From: a virus
Direction: 5' to 3' (one strand)
IMG/VR virus record: IMGVR_UViG_3300035670_000009
Span: 62,001-126,000 of that record
Length of the DNA stretch: 64,000 nt
Part shown: positions 38,600-46,730 of the stretch, in pieces
How positions within the stretch are numbered: the first letter of the stretch is position 1
Layout of the letters: every line of letters begins with the position of its first letter
Translations under genes and position numbers: made by a program
Notes under the pieces: generated by a model
What the model was told of the DNA's origin: nothing
Databases searched by the model: none
Seen by the model: only the letters and a program-made list of their open reading frames with translations

Positions 38600-41219
38600 T
38601 TTGTGTGTAGTCACTCCAGAATTGATCACACCACTTTTTGTTAACTAACAACCCGGGCATGTTATGTACAACCTGTTCCCCGAACGAAAGCCCGTGGCGG
38701 CTCAACATTTCGGTAATTGCCGTCCAGTGCGGTGCAATTCCGCCGACAGCAACACAATAACGTTCTATGGCGCGCTGATTCAACCACCAATGTTGTTTAT
38801 TGCGCAATAAATAATTGCCAGCCTGATCTTTGCGGCGGGGTCTGGGGAGCACGTCCAGCTTTCCAGAGACGATTCCAAGGTTGACCACTTCCATCAGGGC
38901 CTCGTGTGCCCGGTCGGGGGTGAGCAGCCTGTTGGTCGCGCATGCCAGGTTGAAAGTTGCGCCATAGATATCTTTGAGCCACGCGGCAAGGTCCTCCAGC
39001 ACGGCGGTTGTCAGGCTATTCCCGCGCGTAACTAGCGCTACCCGGCGTTCAAGCGTGCTTTGGATGTAGCTTGGCAGAACGTATCGCAGCGCTGAGAAGT
39101 CCGGCATTTGTTCCGGCGGCTTGCCGCGGATCCACTGCCAGCCGTAGCCGGGCGCGAGACCCGCCGTGGGTTCCGGCAGCCGTGCTAATACGTGCCCAGC
39201 TGGAATGCGAACAACAATTCGACAAAGGTTGATATCGCTGAACGTGTGCGCTGCGAAAACCGGCCAATGTGCCTCGTCGACGGCCTGCCGCACAGGAACA
39301 GCTGAGTTGTGTTTGTTTATGGAAGCGGCACGAATTTCCTGGCAGCTAAGACTAGCGCCTAGCATTGCCGCGCTTGCATACTCTGGACCACTAAGCGCCG
39401 TAGCCGTCGGCTCACGGCCTACAACTGGCGCAAGCAGGTCAGCGGCGATGGCGGCAAACACTGTCCAGAGATAAGCGTTTTCGTGCGTAGGCGTAAGCAG
39501 CTGGCGCAGCGTAACAGGCGCGATCGGCGTTGGTTCCGGAAAGTCCGGCACGTCCCGATTAATCTCGGGATGCTGGAAATGGGTTGTGCGTCCGTCGTTT
39601 TCTAGCGCGTATCGTTTCAGGCAAAACTGACTGGTCCGCTCGTTCCAGCCGCTGCGTCCCGAGACGTGCGCGATCTCGGGCTCGTGCAGCCGCAGGGCGA
39701 GCATGCAGCTGCGTGCGTTCCAGGTGCGGTCGTACAAGAGCAAGATGCCCTCGGCCGCTGCATGCTGGGCGGCATACGCTAAAAGCCCGACGCGTTCGAT
39801 GCGCGAGGCCAGTTCAGAGAACGCCAGTTCTTTTTCTGCCGTGCGAATGCGCCCGACGTAAAGACGATCGCCGTTTTCCGCGTGGACAATTGTGTCGATA
39901 CGTATTTGCGCGTTGACAATCTGGTGGTTTGTGTGCGTCCACCAGCAGCCGTTGCGTTCGATAATCAGCGATCGTTTCTGTGTGACCTTGGTTGGCACAT
40001 TCAGTCCGGTCTCGACTTGCGCCAGCAGCCGCCCGCAGAAATCAGGGGACAGGCTGTGTTGCCGCGTACGGAAAAAGTTCTGCAAGCGGTCCAGATCTAC
40101 AGTGAGTTTGGTTACAAACGCCTGCGCCGCAGTTTCGTTGGTGTCAGTCAGCACGTTTTCCAGCGCACATTGCCACGTCTGCGCCTGTCGACGGATCTGC
40201 GCCAGCCGCGGCATCGTTCGCGCCGGAGTTGCTGTTCGCTCGACCTTTTCAGGCGGTAGCACGCAAACGTATCCTTTTGCCGCAGCGGCCTGAGAGATAC
40301 TTTCTGGCGTGTAACTTGCCGCGTGAAAAAAACGCGGCGTGTGACTGAATGATTGCCAGTTTCGTCCGGTGCTTGTCGCTTCTGGCCCGCTGTAACTTGC
40401 GGAAATAGGAAGCAACGAAAGTCCGGCCTTGAGCTGCGCTGTCTGTACTTTAAGCAGCCAAAACGGATCATCGGTCACGAAATAGGCATTGCGCAGCAGC
40501 GCAGGGCTGGGCAGCAAAACAGTGTCGAGCAGGAAATAGCCCGCCTCGGCCTTGCGTTTGATGTGCGAACTGGCCGCCACAAATGCGCGCCGCGACATGA
40601 ACTCGTCGTTGTATTGCACGAGCAGCATGCCGGTGAGGCGCCCGGGCAGGTCATAGTGCGGCAAGATCAGGGTCGGCCCGTGCTCGCGCATTCGAGGCGG
40701 CGTCGCGCGCCCCATGGCGTGGCAGTATTCCGCAACCTGGTCCGGGTGCGCCACGCCGACGAGCCCACAACAGGCATCCACCGTGTTATCCAGCCCCAGC
40801 TCGCGCTGGCGGCAGGCGATTACGTCGTCGTGATGGTTCCATATTTGTTCGCGCGCCGTGGCCCAAAACTCTTCGGCTGCGGCGAGCCGCGCAGCGGCAC
40901 GATGATATTCGCACGAAAGGCGGTCAACCTCGCTCCGTGACGCCATACCCAGGTCAGAAAAGCGCGTTAATGCCTCGGCGGCGCTTATGTTCCAGATTCG
41001 GGCGCCAAAGGTTATGATATCTCCATGCGCGCGGCAGGATTCGCAGTGCGCCCAGACGCCATCGCAAACTACGTCATCGAACAGGTAGAGCGCGGGTTGC
41101 TGGCAGAAAGGACAATCGACGACCGCCGGAAAAGCGGGCTTTTCTGGCAGAATGCCCAGTGCCGACAGGGCGTTGAGATGGTTGTGTCGGCGGACCAAAG
41201 ATGCAGGTAACGACGCCAT
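38580..41219 (-). CDS. Primase-like protein with CHC2-type zinc finger, 879 aa
   Basis: N-terminal zinc finger DCPFC (about 35-39) and CESC (about 58-61), followed by HGDIITFGARIWNISAAEAL, the layout of CHC2 fingers of bacterial and phage DNA primases. A region with LILPHYDLPGRLTGML near 190 and YFVTDDPFWLLK near 250 may be a degenerate TOPRIM. The C-terminal 400 residues resemble the helicase-like part of phage primase proteins, but I find no Walker A lysine (ALSGPEYASAAMLGAS is where one might expect it). It may have lost ATPase activity. Its start overlaps the divergent plus-strand gene. Confidence 0.65.
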   Translation of the reverse strand: MASLPASLVRRHNHLNALSALGILPEKPAFPAVVDCPFCQQPALYLFDDVVCDGVWAHCESCRAHGDIITFGARIWNISAAEALTRFSDLGMASRSEVDRLSCEYHRAAARLAAAEEFWATAREQIWNHHDDVIACRQRELGLDNTVDACCGLVGVAHPDQVAEYCHAMGRATPPRMREHGPTLILPHYDLPGRLTGMLLVQYNDEFMSRRAFVAASSHIKRKAEAGYFLLDTVLLPSPALLRNAYFVTDDPFWLLKVQTAQLKAGLSLLPISASYSGPEATSTGRNWQSFSHTPRFFHAASYTPESISQAAAAKGYVCVLPPEKVERTATPARTMPRLAQIRRQAQTWQCALENVLTDTNETAAQAFVTKLTVDLDRLQNFFRTRQHSLSPDFCGRLLAQVETGLNVPTKVTQKRSLIIERNGCWWTHTNHQIVNAQIRIDTIVHAENGDRLYVGRIRTAEKELAFSELASRIERVGLLAYAAQHAAAEGILLLYDRTWNARSCMLALRLHEPEIAHVSGRSGWNERTSQFCLKRYALENDGRTTHFQHPEINRDVPDFPEPTPIAPVTLRQLLTPTHENAYLWTVFAAIAADLLAPVVGREPTATALSGPEYASAAMLGASLSCQEIRAASINKHNSAVPVRQAVDEAHWPVFAAHTFSDINLCRIVVRIPAGHVLARLPEPTAGLAPGYGWQWIRGKPPEQMPDFSALRYVLPSYIQSTLERRVALVTRGNSLTTAVLEDLAAWLKDIYGATFNLACATNRLLTPDRAHEALMEVVNLGIVSGKLDVLPRPRRKDQAGNYLLRNKQHWWLNQRAIERYCVAVGGIAPHWTAITEMLSRHGLSFGEQVVHNMPGLLVNKKWCDQFWSDYTQNAREFG
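38966..38973. repeat. AGATATCT palindrome, copy 9
   Basis: Context CATAGATATCTTTGAG inside the primase-like gene, read as Lys-Asp-Ile-Tyr. Confidence 0.8.
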
Positions 41220-42390
41220 GGCAAATCCGCTCGACCAGACTCAGGACATCAGTGGCCGCGAAACCCATCGGCTGACGGCGCTTTTTTCACCGCCAGATTT
41301 TGTGAAGACCGCCAGTCAGGACAGGCTCGTTGGCGGCGACAGTCTGCAGCGGCACATGTACGCCGACCCGCACGCCAAACTTTATCCGTGCCACAGCGCT
41401 CCCGCAACGTGGATGTCCGCCCTTTTCTTTGAAGACAAGCGCGCGGCGTTCGAAACAAACCGGGCGCAGAAGATCGAAGAACGGCTTGACGCCGCTGCCA
41501 GTTATTTTGGCATCACCGGTCTTGTAAAGGAACTGCGCGACAAAGCTGCGGCCGCGGCAAAGACCGATCTGGCTAACTTACCTGACAGCGCGTTCGCTAT
41601 TGTCTGGGCCGACGAGGCGGGCAACAAGGACCGCCATTGGCCGCTGCGCAACGCCACCGAGGTGAAGTTTGCGGCCGCCCATTTCAAGACGCACCGAGAC
41701 CAGTTCACTTTCGAGGACCGGCACACGATCGCCACGAAGATTCTCGAAAAGGCAGCCGAGTACGGCGCCGACACGAGCGAGGCCGAGGACACGCTGCACC
41801 TGGCCGCCGGGCAGGGCGCCTGCGCCGCTAAGGTCGCCAGCGACATGCTCCGCAACCGTGCGGCGCTGGTGGCGCGACAGAGCCCCGAAGCCGCGGGCGG
41901 CATGCTCAAGCTGGCCGAGGTGGTAGATAACAACCCGGAGCAAGCGCGGACGCATGAGACGCGTCTCAAGTTGGCTGCTGCAGTCGACGAGTTTGACCGG
42001 GCTAACCGGTTGGACCGGCTTTACGATTCGGGCGGGCTGCCCAGAGCAGAGGAAGTCCTGTTTGCGATCACCGAGAAGGTGGCTGCAGACTTCATGAAGG
42101 CCCATGTAGAAACTACTACGGGCAACGTTTACAACCTCGAAGACCTCGAGAAGCTCGCCGAAAACGACGTCCGATCCTGGATGGGCGACGAGTTCGCGGA
42201 CGCTGTGACGGCCGGAGGCGTGTACCTCGACCGTGACAAGCTTGCGGCCATCGTGCCCACCCTGGACCGGGGCATGGCGGCCACGCTCGACCGTTTGGCG
42301 GCCGAGAAAGGGCTGGCGCCCGCGGTGAAGTCAGCGGCGGCGGACAGCCTTCTTCCGCTTGGGCGGCTTTACGAGCTGGCTAATGGTTGA
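41218..42390 (+). CDS. Hypothetical protein on a plus-strand island, 390 aa
   Basis: ATG 41218 (MANPLDQTQDISGRETHRLT) with AGGTAA upstream. The central domain (DSAFAIVW, then HWPLRNATEVKFAAAHFKTH and FEDRHTIATKILEKAAEYG) is helical and resembles uncharacterised phage proteins with a residue pattern of the same kind. The C-terminus is Ala/Leu/Asp-rich helical. Possibly virion or scaffold. Its first codon overlaps that of the minus-strand primase gene, and its 3' end overlaps the next minus-strand gene by 60 bases. Confidence 0.7.
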   Translation: MANPLDQTQDISGRETHRLTALFSPPDFVKTASQDRLVGGDSLQRHMYADPHAKLYPCHSAPATWMSALFFEDKRAAFETNRAQKIEERLDAAASYFGITGLVKELRDKAAAAAKTDLANLPDSAFAIVWADEAGNKDRHWPLRNATEVKFAAAHFKTHRDQFTFEDRHTIATKILEKAAEYGADTSEAEDTLHLAAGQGACAAKVASDMLRNRAALVARQSPEAAGGMLKLAEVVDNNPEQARTHETRLKLAAAVDEFDRANRLDRLYDSGGLPRAEEVLFAITEKVAADFMKAHVETTTGNVYNLEDLEKLAENDVRSWMGDEFADAVTAGGVYLDRDKLAAIVPTLDRGMAATLDRLAAEKGLAPAVKSAAADSLLPLGRLYELANG

Positions 42391-42663
42391 CAGCCCGTCG
42401 CCGGACTTGAGCGCGTCCTTGTCCATCAGCTGTTTTAACTCTTGAAGGTCGCCGTCTTGCGCCAGCAGCATGGTCGCTAGCTGCTTGACGCCGGAGATCG
42501 TAGCCTGCCGCACAAAGGGTCGGCGGGGCTTGCGGTTAAAGACGGCGCACAAAAGCACCACCGCGTCAAACAGCCCGCCGTCTGCGAGAACTTTCTCGGG
42601 AGTGATGTGAACGACGAGCTTTTCTTTTTTAGACTTAATTACGGTCTTGGTCTTGGCGCGCAT
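42331..42663 (-). CDS. Hypothetical basic protein, 110 aa
   Basis: ATG 42663 (MRAKTKTVIKSKKEKLVV) with AGGAG eight bases upstream. Lys/Arg-rich ends (PPKRKKAVRRR) around a helical core. Convergent and overlapping by 60 bases with the plus-strand gene. Likely nucleic-acid binding. Confidence 0.65.
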   Translation of the reverse strand: MRAKTKTVIKSKKEKLVVHITPEKVLADGGLFDAVVLLCAVFNRKPRRPFVRQATISGVKQLATMLLAQDGDLQELKQLMDKDALKSGDGLSTISQLVKPPKRKKAVRRR

Positions 42664-42919
42664 GCGCGGGCTCCTGGTCGGGTGTGACAGCGCGGCCCGG
42701 TAACGCAAAGATATCTTTGCGCGGGCCAACGCTGTCTGGGTCGATAGTCTGCGAAGAGAGGCCCATCCGCTCAGGGACAGGCGGCGCAGACTGCTGTTCG
42801 ATTTCTGCGTCGAACATCGCGAGATAGTGTTGATATTCTTGCCAGTCAAAATAAGCCTGGCGTTCTTCTTCAGATGGTAGGCACACGTCTACGTCAGGTA
42901 GCCGGTCGTTCCAGCCCAT
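42635..42919 (-). CDS. Hypothetical protein, 94 aa
   Basis: From ATG 42919 (MGWNDRLPDVDVCLPSEEER). Acidic first half with an aromatic helix (FDWQEYQHYLAMFDAEIEQ) and a flexible C-terminus. Overlaps csrA by 26 bases and the next gene by 29. Contains the best palindrome copy (copy 10). Confidence 0.55.
   Translation of the reverse strand: MGWNDRLPDVDVCLPSEEERQAYFDWQEYQHYLAMFDAEIEQQSAPPVPERMGLSSQTIDPDSVGPRKDIFALPGRAVTPDQEPAHARQDQDRN
42709..42716. repeat. AGATATCT palindrome, copy 10
   Basis: Centre of the 18-bp perfect palindrome CGCAAAGATATCTTTGCG, read as Lys-Asp-Ile-Phe in the coding frame. Confidence 0.85.
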
Positions 42920-43103
42920 TGTCGTTGTTGGTTTTCTTCCTCCGGTGATGCCAATCTTTGGCAAGCTCCGCGCGAACAACAGGCACGAAGTCAGGCGCCT
43001 CGATGCCGATGCGCACGCGGTCGCCGAGAATTTCCACAACAGTAATCTTGATGTCGTCTCCTACCAGAATTTTTTCGTTCCGCTTTCGCGACAGAACGAG
43101 CAT
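42894..43103 (-). CDS. csrA: Carbon storage regulator CsrA homolog
   Basis: 69 aa. MLVLSRKRNEKILVGDDIKI, then EILGDRVRIGIEAP, and VRAEL near 43-47 are the conserved CsrA core: RNA-binding strand 1 LSRK and the VPVVRAEL-type strand. The C-terminus is extended and Lys/Asn-rich. Known function: a dimer that binds GGA motifs in mRNA leaders and blocks or stabilises translation. In a phage it could reprogramme host metabolism or time phage translation. AAAGGA precedes the ATG. Confidence 0.93.
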   Translation of the reverse strand: MLVLSRKRNEKILVGDDIKITVVEILGDRVRIGIEAPDFVPVVRAELAKDWHHRRKKTNNDNGLERPAT

Positions 43104-43118
43104 GGCGATCCTTTCTGC

Positions 43119-43793
43119 CTAACGTTGCACCGAATCGTGCAGCATTTGGGCTACGGACTGTGTGTTTCCATTGGTTAACTGCAGCGCGGCCAGTTGCGCG
43201 GCGAGGATCTTGGTTTTAGTGCGAATAGTCTCGTTAATCTCCTCAGTCTTTCCCTGCTCCACTTCGTAGATCGCCGAAAACATTTCAGGGTCGTCCGAGA
43301 AGTCGTCGATTGACGGGGAGATGCGCGCTTTGCGCAGCGCGATTCGCAGGACGTCCGGCGCGTTAATGATTCCCTCTTGGTCGAGCACCGCGCCGATATA
43401 GGCGCGGATCTCGTTGCTGAAGAATTCCTTGTCCTCGTCGTCCGGCGGGGCGATAAGCAACGATTCGGTGATTCCCCAGGCGACCTCTTCGGCGTCGGCC
43501 GGGTCGAAGGTCTGCGGGGTGTAGGTGTCGCCGCCCAGTACGTTGCAGAATTCCACAAAGTCGGGGAGCGACCTATGGAAGCGGTCGGTGGTCAGAATTT
43601 GTATGGCCACCAAAAGCTTGTCGAGCACTAACTGCGGCAGCTCGACGTCGAACTCCTCTTCGATCTCCAGGGCGATTGTGGCGGCGTCCCATTCGAGGGC
43701 CTCTATGCCGAACCGGTCCAAAAAAAGCGTCAGCAAGACCGACGCGAAGCTTTCACGGCTGGTCCACGCTTCCTGGGTGATGTTCTTCGGCAT
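43119..43793 (-). CDS. Hypothetical protein, 224 aa
   Basis: Acidic, helical protein (FGIEALEWDAATIALEIEEE, then LVLDKLLVAIQIL) with a disordered-looking Asp/Pro segment near 105-125 and a Gln/Leu-rich C-terminal helix. Overlaps the gene before it by 41 bases. Unknown. Confidence 0.65.
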   Translation of the reverse strand: MPKNITQEAWTSRESFASVLLTLFLDRFGIEALEWDAATIALEIEEEFDVELPQLVLDKLLVAIQILTTDRFHRSLPDFVEFCNVLGGDTYTPQTFDPADAEEVAWGITESLLIAPPDDEDKEFFSNEIRAYIGAVLDQEGIINAPDVLRIALRKARISPSIDDFSDDPEMFSAIYEVEQGKTEEINETIRTKTKILAAQLAALQLTNGNTQSVAQMLHDSVQR

Positions 43794-44238
43794 GGGAGTT
43801 CCTTTTCCTGATCTGCGCCATTGCCCGGGCGTATAGCGTGATCAAATTGTACCCGATGGTCTCTACAGGCACGGCGGGCAGTGCCGCAACGTCGGCTCCG
43901 GTCGTTAGGTCAAGCCAGCCTGTGTGGCCGGTCCAGGTCACCCAGTTGCCGTCAGCGAAGGCCAGGGTTTCCCACTGTGGCATGTTCGAGTCGATTTCAG
44001 TGGCGTAGGCGTCAGTGATCGCTTGGCGTTGGCTGGGCTTGAGGAATGCCAGTCGCTCCAGGAGGTCGGCCAGAAGCAGGTGCAGCACAACGTACCGCGG
44101 CAGCGGCGTCGGCTCGTCGGTGTGACTGTACGAGCGCAGCACGCTTTTTATCTGCAACTTGTCGAGTTTCAAAAGCGGCGCTAAACTTGCCAGCGTTACG
44201 TGGGCATCACTGTTTTCGGAGGTTTCCATGGTTTCCAT
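43753..44238 (-). CDS. Hypothetical protein, about 161 aa
   Basis: ATG 44238 (METMETSENSDAHVTLASL) or 44229. Helical with a Leu-rich stretch (YVVLHLLLADLLERLAFL) and an aromatic WETLAFADGNWVTWTGHTGW segment. If it starts at 44229, its first codon overlaps the first codon of the divergent plus-strand gene. Unknown. Confidence 0.6.
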   Translation of the reverse strand: METMETSENSDAHVTLASLAPLLKLDKLQIKSVLRSYSHTDEPTPLPRYVVLHLLLADLLERLAFLKPSQRQAITDAYATEIDSNMPQWETLAFADGNWVTWTGHTGWLDLTTGADVAALPAVPVETIGYNLITLYARAMAQIRKRNSHAEEHHPGSVDQP

Positions 44239-44503
44239 TCTTGATGAACTTTCGCGGGTCACGAACGGCCGGGCCGACTATGTGGTCACCAGCAAGAGCA
44301 TTGAAGCGCTGCTCGCTGCGTCGACCGCGAACATGGTACTCGAGAAGGCCGCGCAGGCGGGGCTAAACCGACCGGGCGTGTCGAACGCCAGTGGCCCGTA
44401 CCCGGTCGATAGCGACGGCAAGACGGACGACGAGCTGCTGCTGGGCAAGCGGGGTCCGGTCGTGGGCTATCGCCGTGACTTCGTGGTCTTGGCCTCGATT
44501 TGA
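44228..44503 (+). CDS. Hypothetical protein on a plus-strand island, 91 aa
   Basis: ATG 44228 (MVSILDELSRVTNGRADYVV) with GGAGG five bases upstream, a clean ribosome site. Helical N-terminus; flexible Gly/Asn/Ser middle (RPGVSNASGPYPVDSDGK). Overlaps the minus-strand gene at its 3' side by 37 bases. Unknown; could be a small regulator. Confidence 0.65.
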   Translation: MVSILDELSRVTNGRADYVVTSKSIEALLAASTANMVLEKAAQAGLNRPGVSNASGPYPVDSDGKTDDELLLGKRGPVVGYRRDFVVLASI

Positions 44504-44973
44504 GGCTCGTCCTCTTCGTCGTCTTTTTCGTCGCCATGCGCGTCCTCGTAGGCGAGCTTGGCAGCATAAAACTGGGCGACAAGCGGCGCGATTTTGAAGA
44601 ACTGCTCGGCGATATCGACCAGCACGTGCTCTTCAAATTCTTTGACCACAGTATTTTTGAACTTCTCCAGGGCCTCAGGCGTGTAGCCTGCGGCCCTGAC
44701 TTTTTCTGCGCCCTTACGAATCTCGGGGCGCTGGTCGAACATGTACTGCAAATACTTGGGGTTTACGAACTCCAGGTCCACGCCGTACTTGCGCACAGTT
44801 TTAATGTCCGCGGGGACTGTGAACACAGGACGTCCGGCGATGTGCCCATCGGCGGCCAGGTGCCGCAGAGATTGCAGCATCCAACCGTATGCCTCCATGT
44901 TGTCGTTCGGCTCCTTCAGTTTGAAGGGCAAACGCTTTTGCGGCGGCCGTTTGGGGAGCGTGTGTTTTTTCAC
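44467..44973 (-). CDS. Hypothetical protein, about 168 aa
   Basis: GTG start at 44973 (coding KKHTLPKRPPQKRLP next) with AGGGA six bases upstream; a TTG at 44991 is the alternative. Basic N-terminus, alpha/beta core with VFTVPADIKTVRKYGVDLEF, long helices, and an acidic-to-basic C-terminal tail. No family recognised. Confidence 0.6.
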   Translation of the reverse strand: MKKHTLPKRPPQKRLPFKLKEPNDNMEAYGWMLQSLRHLAADGHIAGRPVFTVPADIKTVRKYGVDLEFVNPKYLQYMFDQRPEIRKGAEKVRAAGYTPEALEKFKNTVVKEFEEHVLVDIAEQFFKIAPLVAQFYAAKLAYEDAHGDEKDDEEDEPQIEAKTTKSRR

Positions 44974-45021
44974 GAAAATCCCTGATAGCAAAGGAAAAAG
45001 GGGGCCGATAGTTACAAACAG

Positions 45022-45078
45022 GGCTGTGTAGCCGGAGCACGCACCATGGGTGAATTGGTGGTGTCCGGCTACACAGCC
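45022..45078. promoter_or_regulatory. Perfect 15-bp inverted repeat
   Basis: GGCTGTGTAGCCGGA (45022-45036) pairs with TCCGGCTACACAGCC (45064-45078) around a 27-base loop. Each arm is itself a small hairpin (GGCT-GTGT-AGCC or GGCT-ACAC-AGCC), so the element can switch between one long stem and two short ones. It fills the gap between two minus-strand genes and has no U-tract, so it is not a simple terminator. Confidence 0.65.
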
Positions 45079-45108
45079 GAGACAAGCGCAAGAGACGAGC
45101 TTTTAGAG

Positions 45109-45483
45109 TCAGGCCGCCACGAGTGCCGCGCAGCCGGAGCTATCGATCGTGTAGCTCCGCGGGGCGTTCGCGTTCCGCAGACAGACTCCCATTACCGCGT
45201 CAAAGTACTGGCTGTACGCGTCGCGCTGGCTTGCGTCTTTACGCCTAAGCAGCTCGTCTCGATACATCAAGAGACGCGCGTTACGCTGCCCTGGATCATC
45301 GAGATCCGGGTACTGTTCGGTGACGTCGCCCGCGATGTCGGCGCATGCGTCGTCGATCTCTTCGATGATACTGGCTTGCGTGTTCGCGTCGAGGGACGCA
45401 AACGGCATGCACTCGGGCGCGATCATTCCGTTGATGATGCCCTCAATCGTCTCCAGACCGGCCCAGCTTATGGCGTGCGCCAT
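45109..45483 (-). CDS. Hypothetical acidic protein, 124 aa
   Basis: ATG 45483 (MAHAISWAGLETIEGIING) with GGAGG upstream. Asp/Glu-rich helical protein; C-terminus contains GVCLRNANAPRSYTIDSSG. Unknown. Confidence 0.65.
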   Translation of the reverse strand: MAHAISWAGLETIEGIINGMIAPECMPFASLDANTQASIIEEIDDACADIAGDVTEQYPDLDDPGQRNARLLMYRDELLRRKDASQRDAYSQYFDAVMGVCLRNANAPRSYTIDSSGCAALVAA

Positions 45484-45563
45484 GGCAACCTCCGTGGTAA
45501 AGCTCCACCCATAACAACACAGGTGGTGCACTTTATATGCCACGATTTTTGCCAAAATTTAGC

Positions 45564-45866
45564 TCAAAACGTGAGCTGCACGACATCCCCGCCGGGCCGC
45601 TGAAACGTTACACGCACCTTTTGCGCGTTGAGTAACTGTTTAAGAGCGAGTTTCTTTTCGGCGCTGAGTGCGCCTAGACAGCTTTTGATGCGCGCCATTT
45701 CTTCGCGTTGTTTTTGTTGTCTCTTTCGAGCGCACGCGCCACAACCGCCAGCGCCGTTTTTGAACAACTCAGCTTTGTTCATCAGGCAAGGAATCGTATC
45801 AGCAAACCGCGCATCTTGAATCATCGTCAGGATGGTGCTGTCCTCGATAGTCACCAGCGGTGTCAT
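45564..45866 (-). CDS. Small Cys-containing protein, 100 aa
   Basis: Contains GAGGCGACARKRQQKQREEM (C-x2-C followed by a basic helix) and ends in beta strands (KVRVTFQRPGGDVVQLTF). ATG at 45866 overlaps the previous stop. Unknown, possibly a small structural protein. Confidence 0.6.
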   Translation of the reverse strand: MTPLVTIEDSTILTMIQDARFADTIPCLMNKAELFKNGAGGCGACARKRQQKQREEMARIKSCLGALSAEKKLALKQLLNAQKVRVTFQRPGGDVVQLTF

Positions 45867-46408
45867 TACAGCATCTCCGAAGATGAGCTATCTGGAACGG
45901 GCGCGCCGCCAATCCACACCTCGCCGCCTGGCAGCAACGTGTCCATCAAGTCGAGCGTGTTCTTGAGGCTGTTCACGTCGTCGGTGACGTCTTGAATAAA
46001 CCGCTTCGCCTCAGATCGACTGCGCAGATGCACGTCGACGTAATTCAAGCGAAACCATTCGGGGCGCTGCCCTGCAATCGGCTCGTCTTCGGGATACTCA
46101 GACAGATCAGTCGGCGAACAGACGTGAGAAAACGCGCCCTCGCGTTCACCGGCGGCGGGTTTCATGGGAAGCAGCAAGTAGGCGAACACTTTGTCGGGCA
46201 TCAACTCCGCGTCGGTTGCTTCAATGCGCACGCGGACGCCGTCAGTGTTTTGGTAGTTGTAGCGGCTGACAGACCAACTCAGTTTGACGCGCCTCCCGGA
46301 CTCGGTCGGCGGCGAGACAGGCGTGTCAGGGGCATAAAAATTAATGCCTAGCGCCTCGTTTAACTCAATGACGCCGCCGTATGAGGAAGAAACGTTACAG
46401 TCACTCAT
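45866..46408 (-). CDS. Hypothetical protein, 180 aa
   Basis: ATG 46408 (MSDCNVSSSYGGVIELNEAL) with AGGAGGG upstream. Beta-rich first half (RRVKLSWSVSRYNYQNTDGV), helix near 145-160, and a short Ser run at the end (PDSSSSEML). Given the downstream Ig-like and glycosyltransferase genes, probably virion-associated. Confidence 0.6.
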   Translation of the reverse strand: MSDCNVSSSYGGVIELNEALGINFYAPDTPVSPPTESGRRVKLSWSVSRYNYQNTDGVRVRIEATDAELMPDKVFAYLLLPMKPAAGEREGAFSHVCSPTDLSEYPEDEPIAGQRPEWFRLNYVDVHLRSRSEAKRFIQDVTDDVNSLKNTLDLMDTLLPGGEVWIGGAPVPDSSSSEML

Positions 46409-46433
46409 GCTGCCCTCCTGGCAACGCACACGT

Positions 46434-46730
46434 TTAAAGCGGCTCGGAAGAACCCGAGTCTTCGATGGGCATCACCGCGCCGCTAATTTGAACAGGCCCG
46501 GGCGTGGTGGCCCGCACATAACCGAACGCTAAGCCTTTGACGTCAGTGGGCCCCGGTTGTTCGATATCCACGCCGTTACGGTCTGCCATAAGTTCTACGT
46601 ATCGCCCGGACACCGGACGGCCCCGAGAGTCGCGGAGCCGCACCTTGACCACGACCGCGGCCGAACCATCCGCAACTGCTTGATGTTCGCCGCCAAAAAG
46701 CAGCTTGGACTGCGCAGGGTCTGGCGTCAT
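46434..46730 (-). CDS. Ig-like (Big1-type) domain protein, 98 aa
   Basis: A single immunoglobulin-like domain of the invasin/intimin type: VADGSAAVVVKVRLRDSRGR, then PVSGRYVELMADRNG and PTDVKGLAFGYVRATTPG. Such domains decorate many phage virion proteins and bind weakly to cell surfaces. Shares ATGA with the gene before it. Confidence 0.75.
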   Translation of the reverse strand: MTPDPAQSKLLFGGEHQAVADGSAAVVVKVRLRDSRGRPVSGRYVELMADRNGVDIEQPGPTDVKGLAFGYVRATTPGPVQISGAVMPIEDSGSSEPL

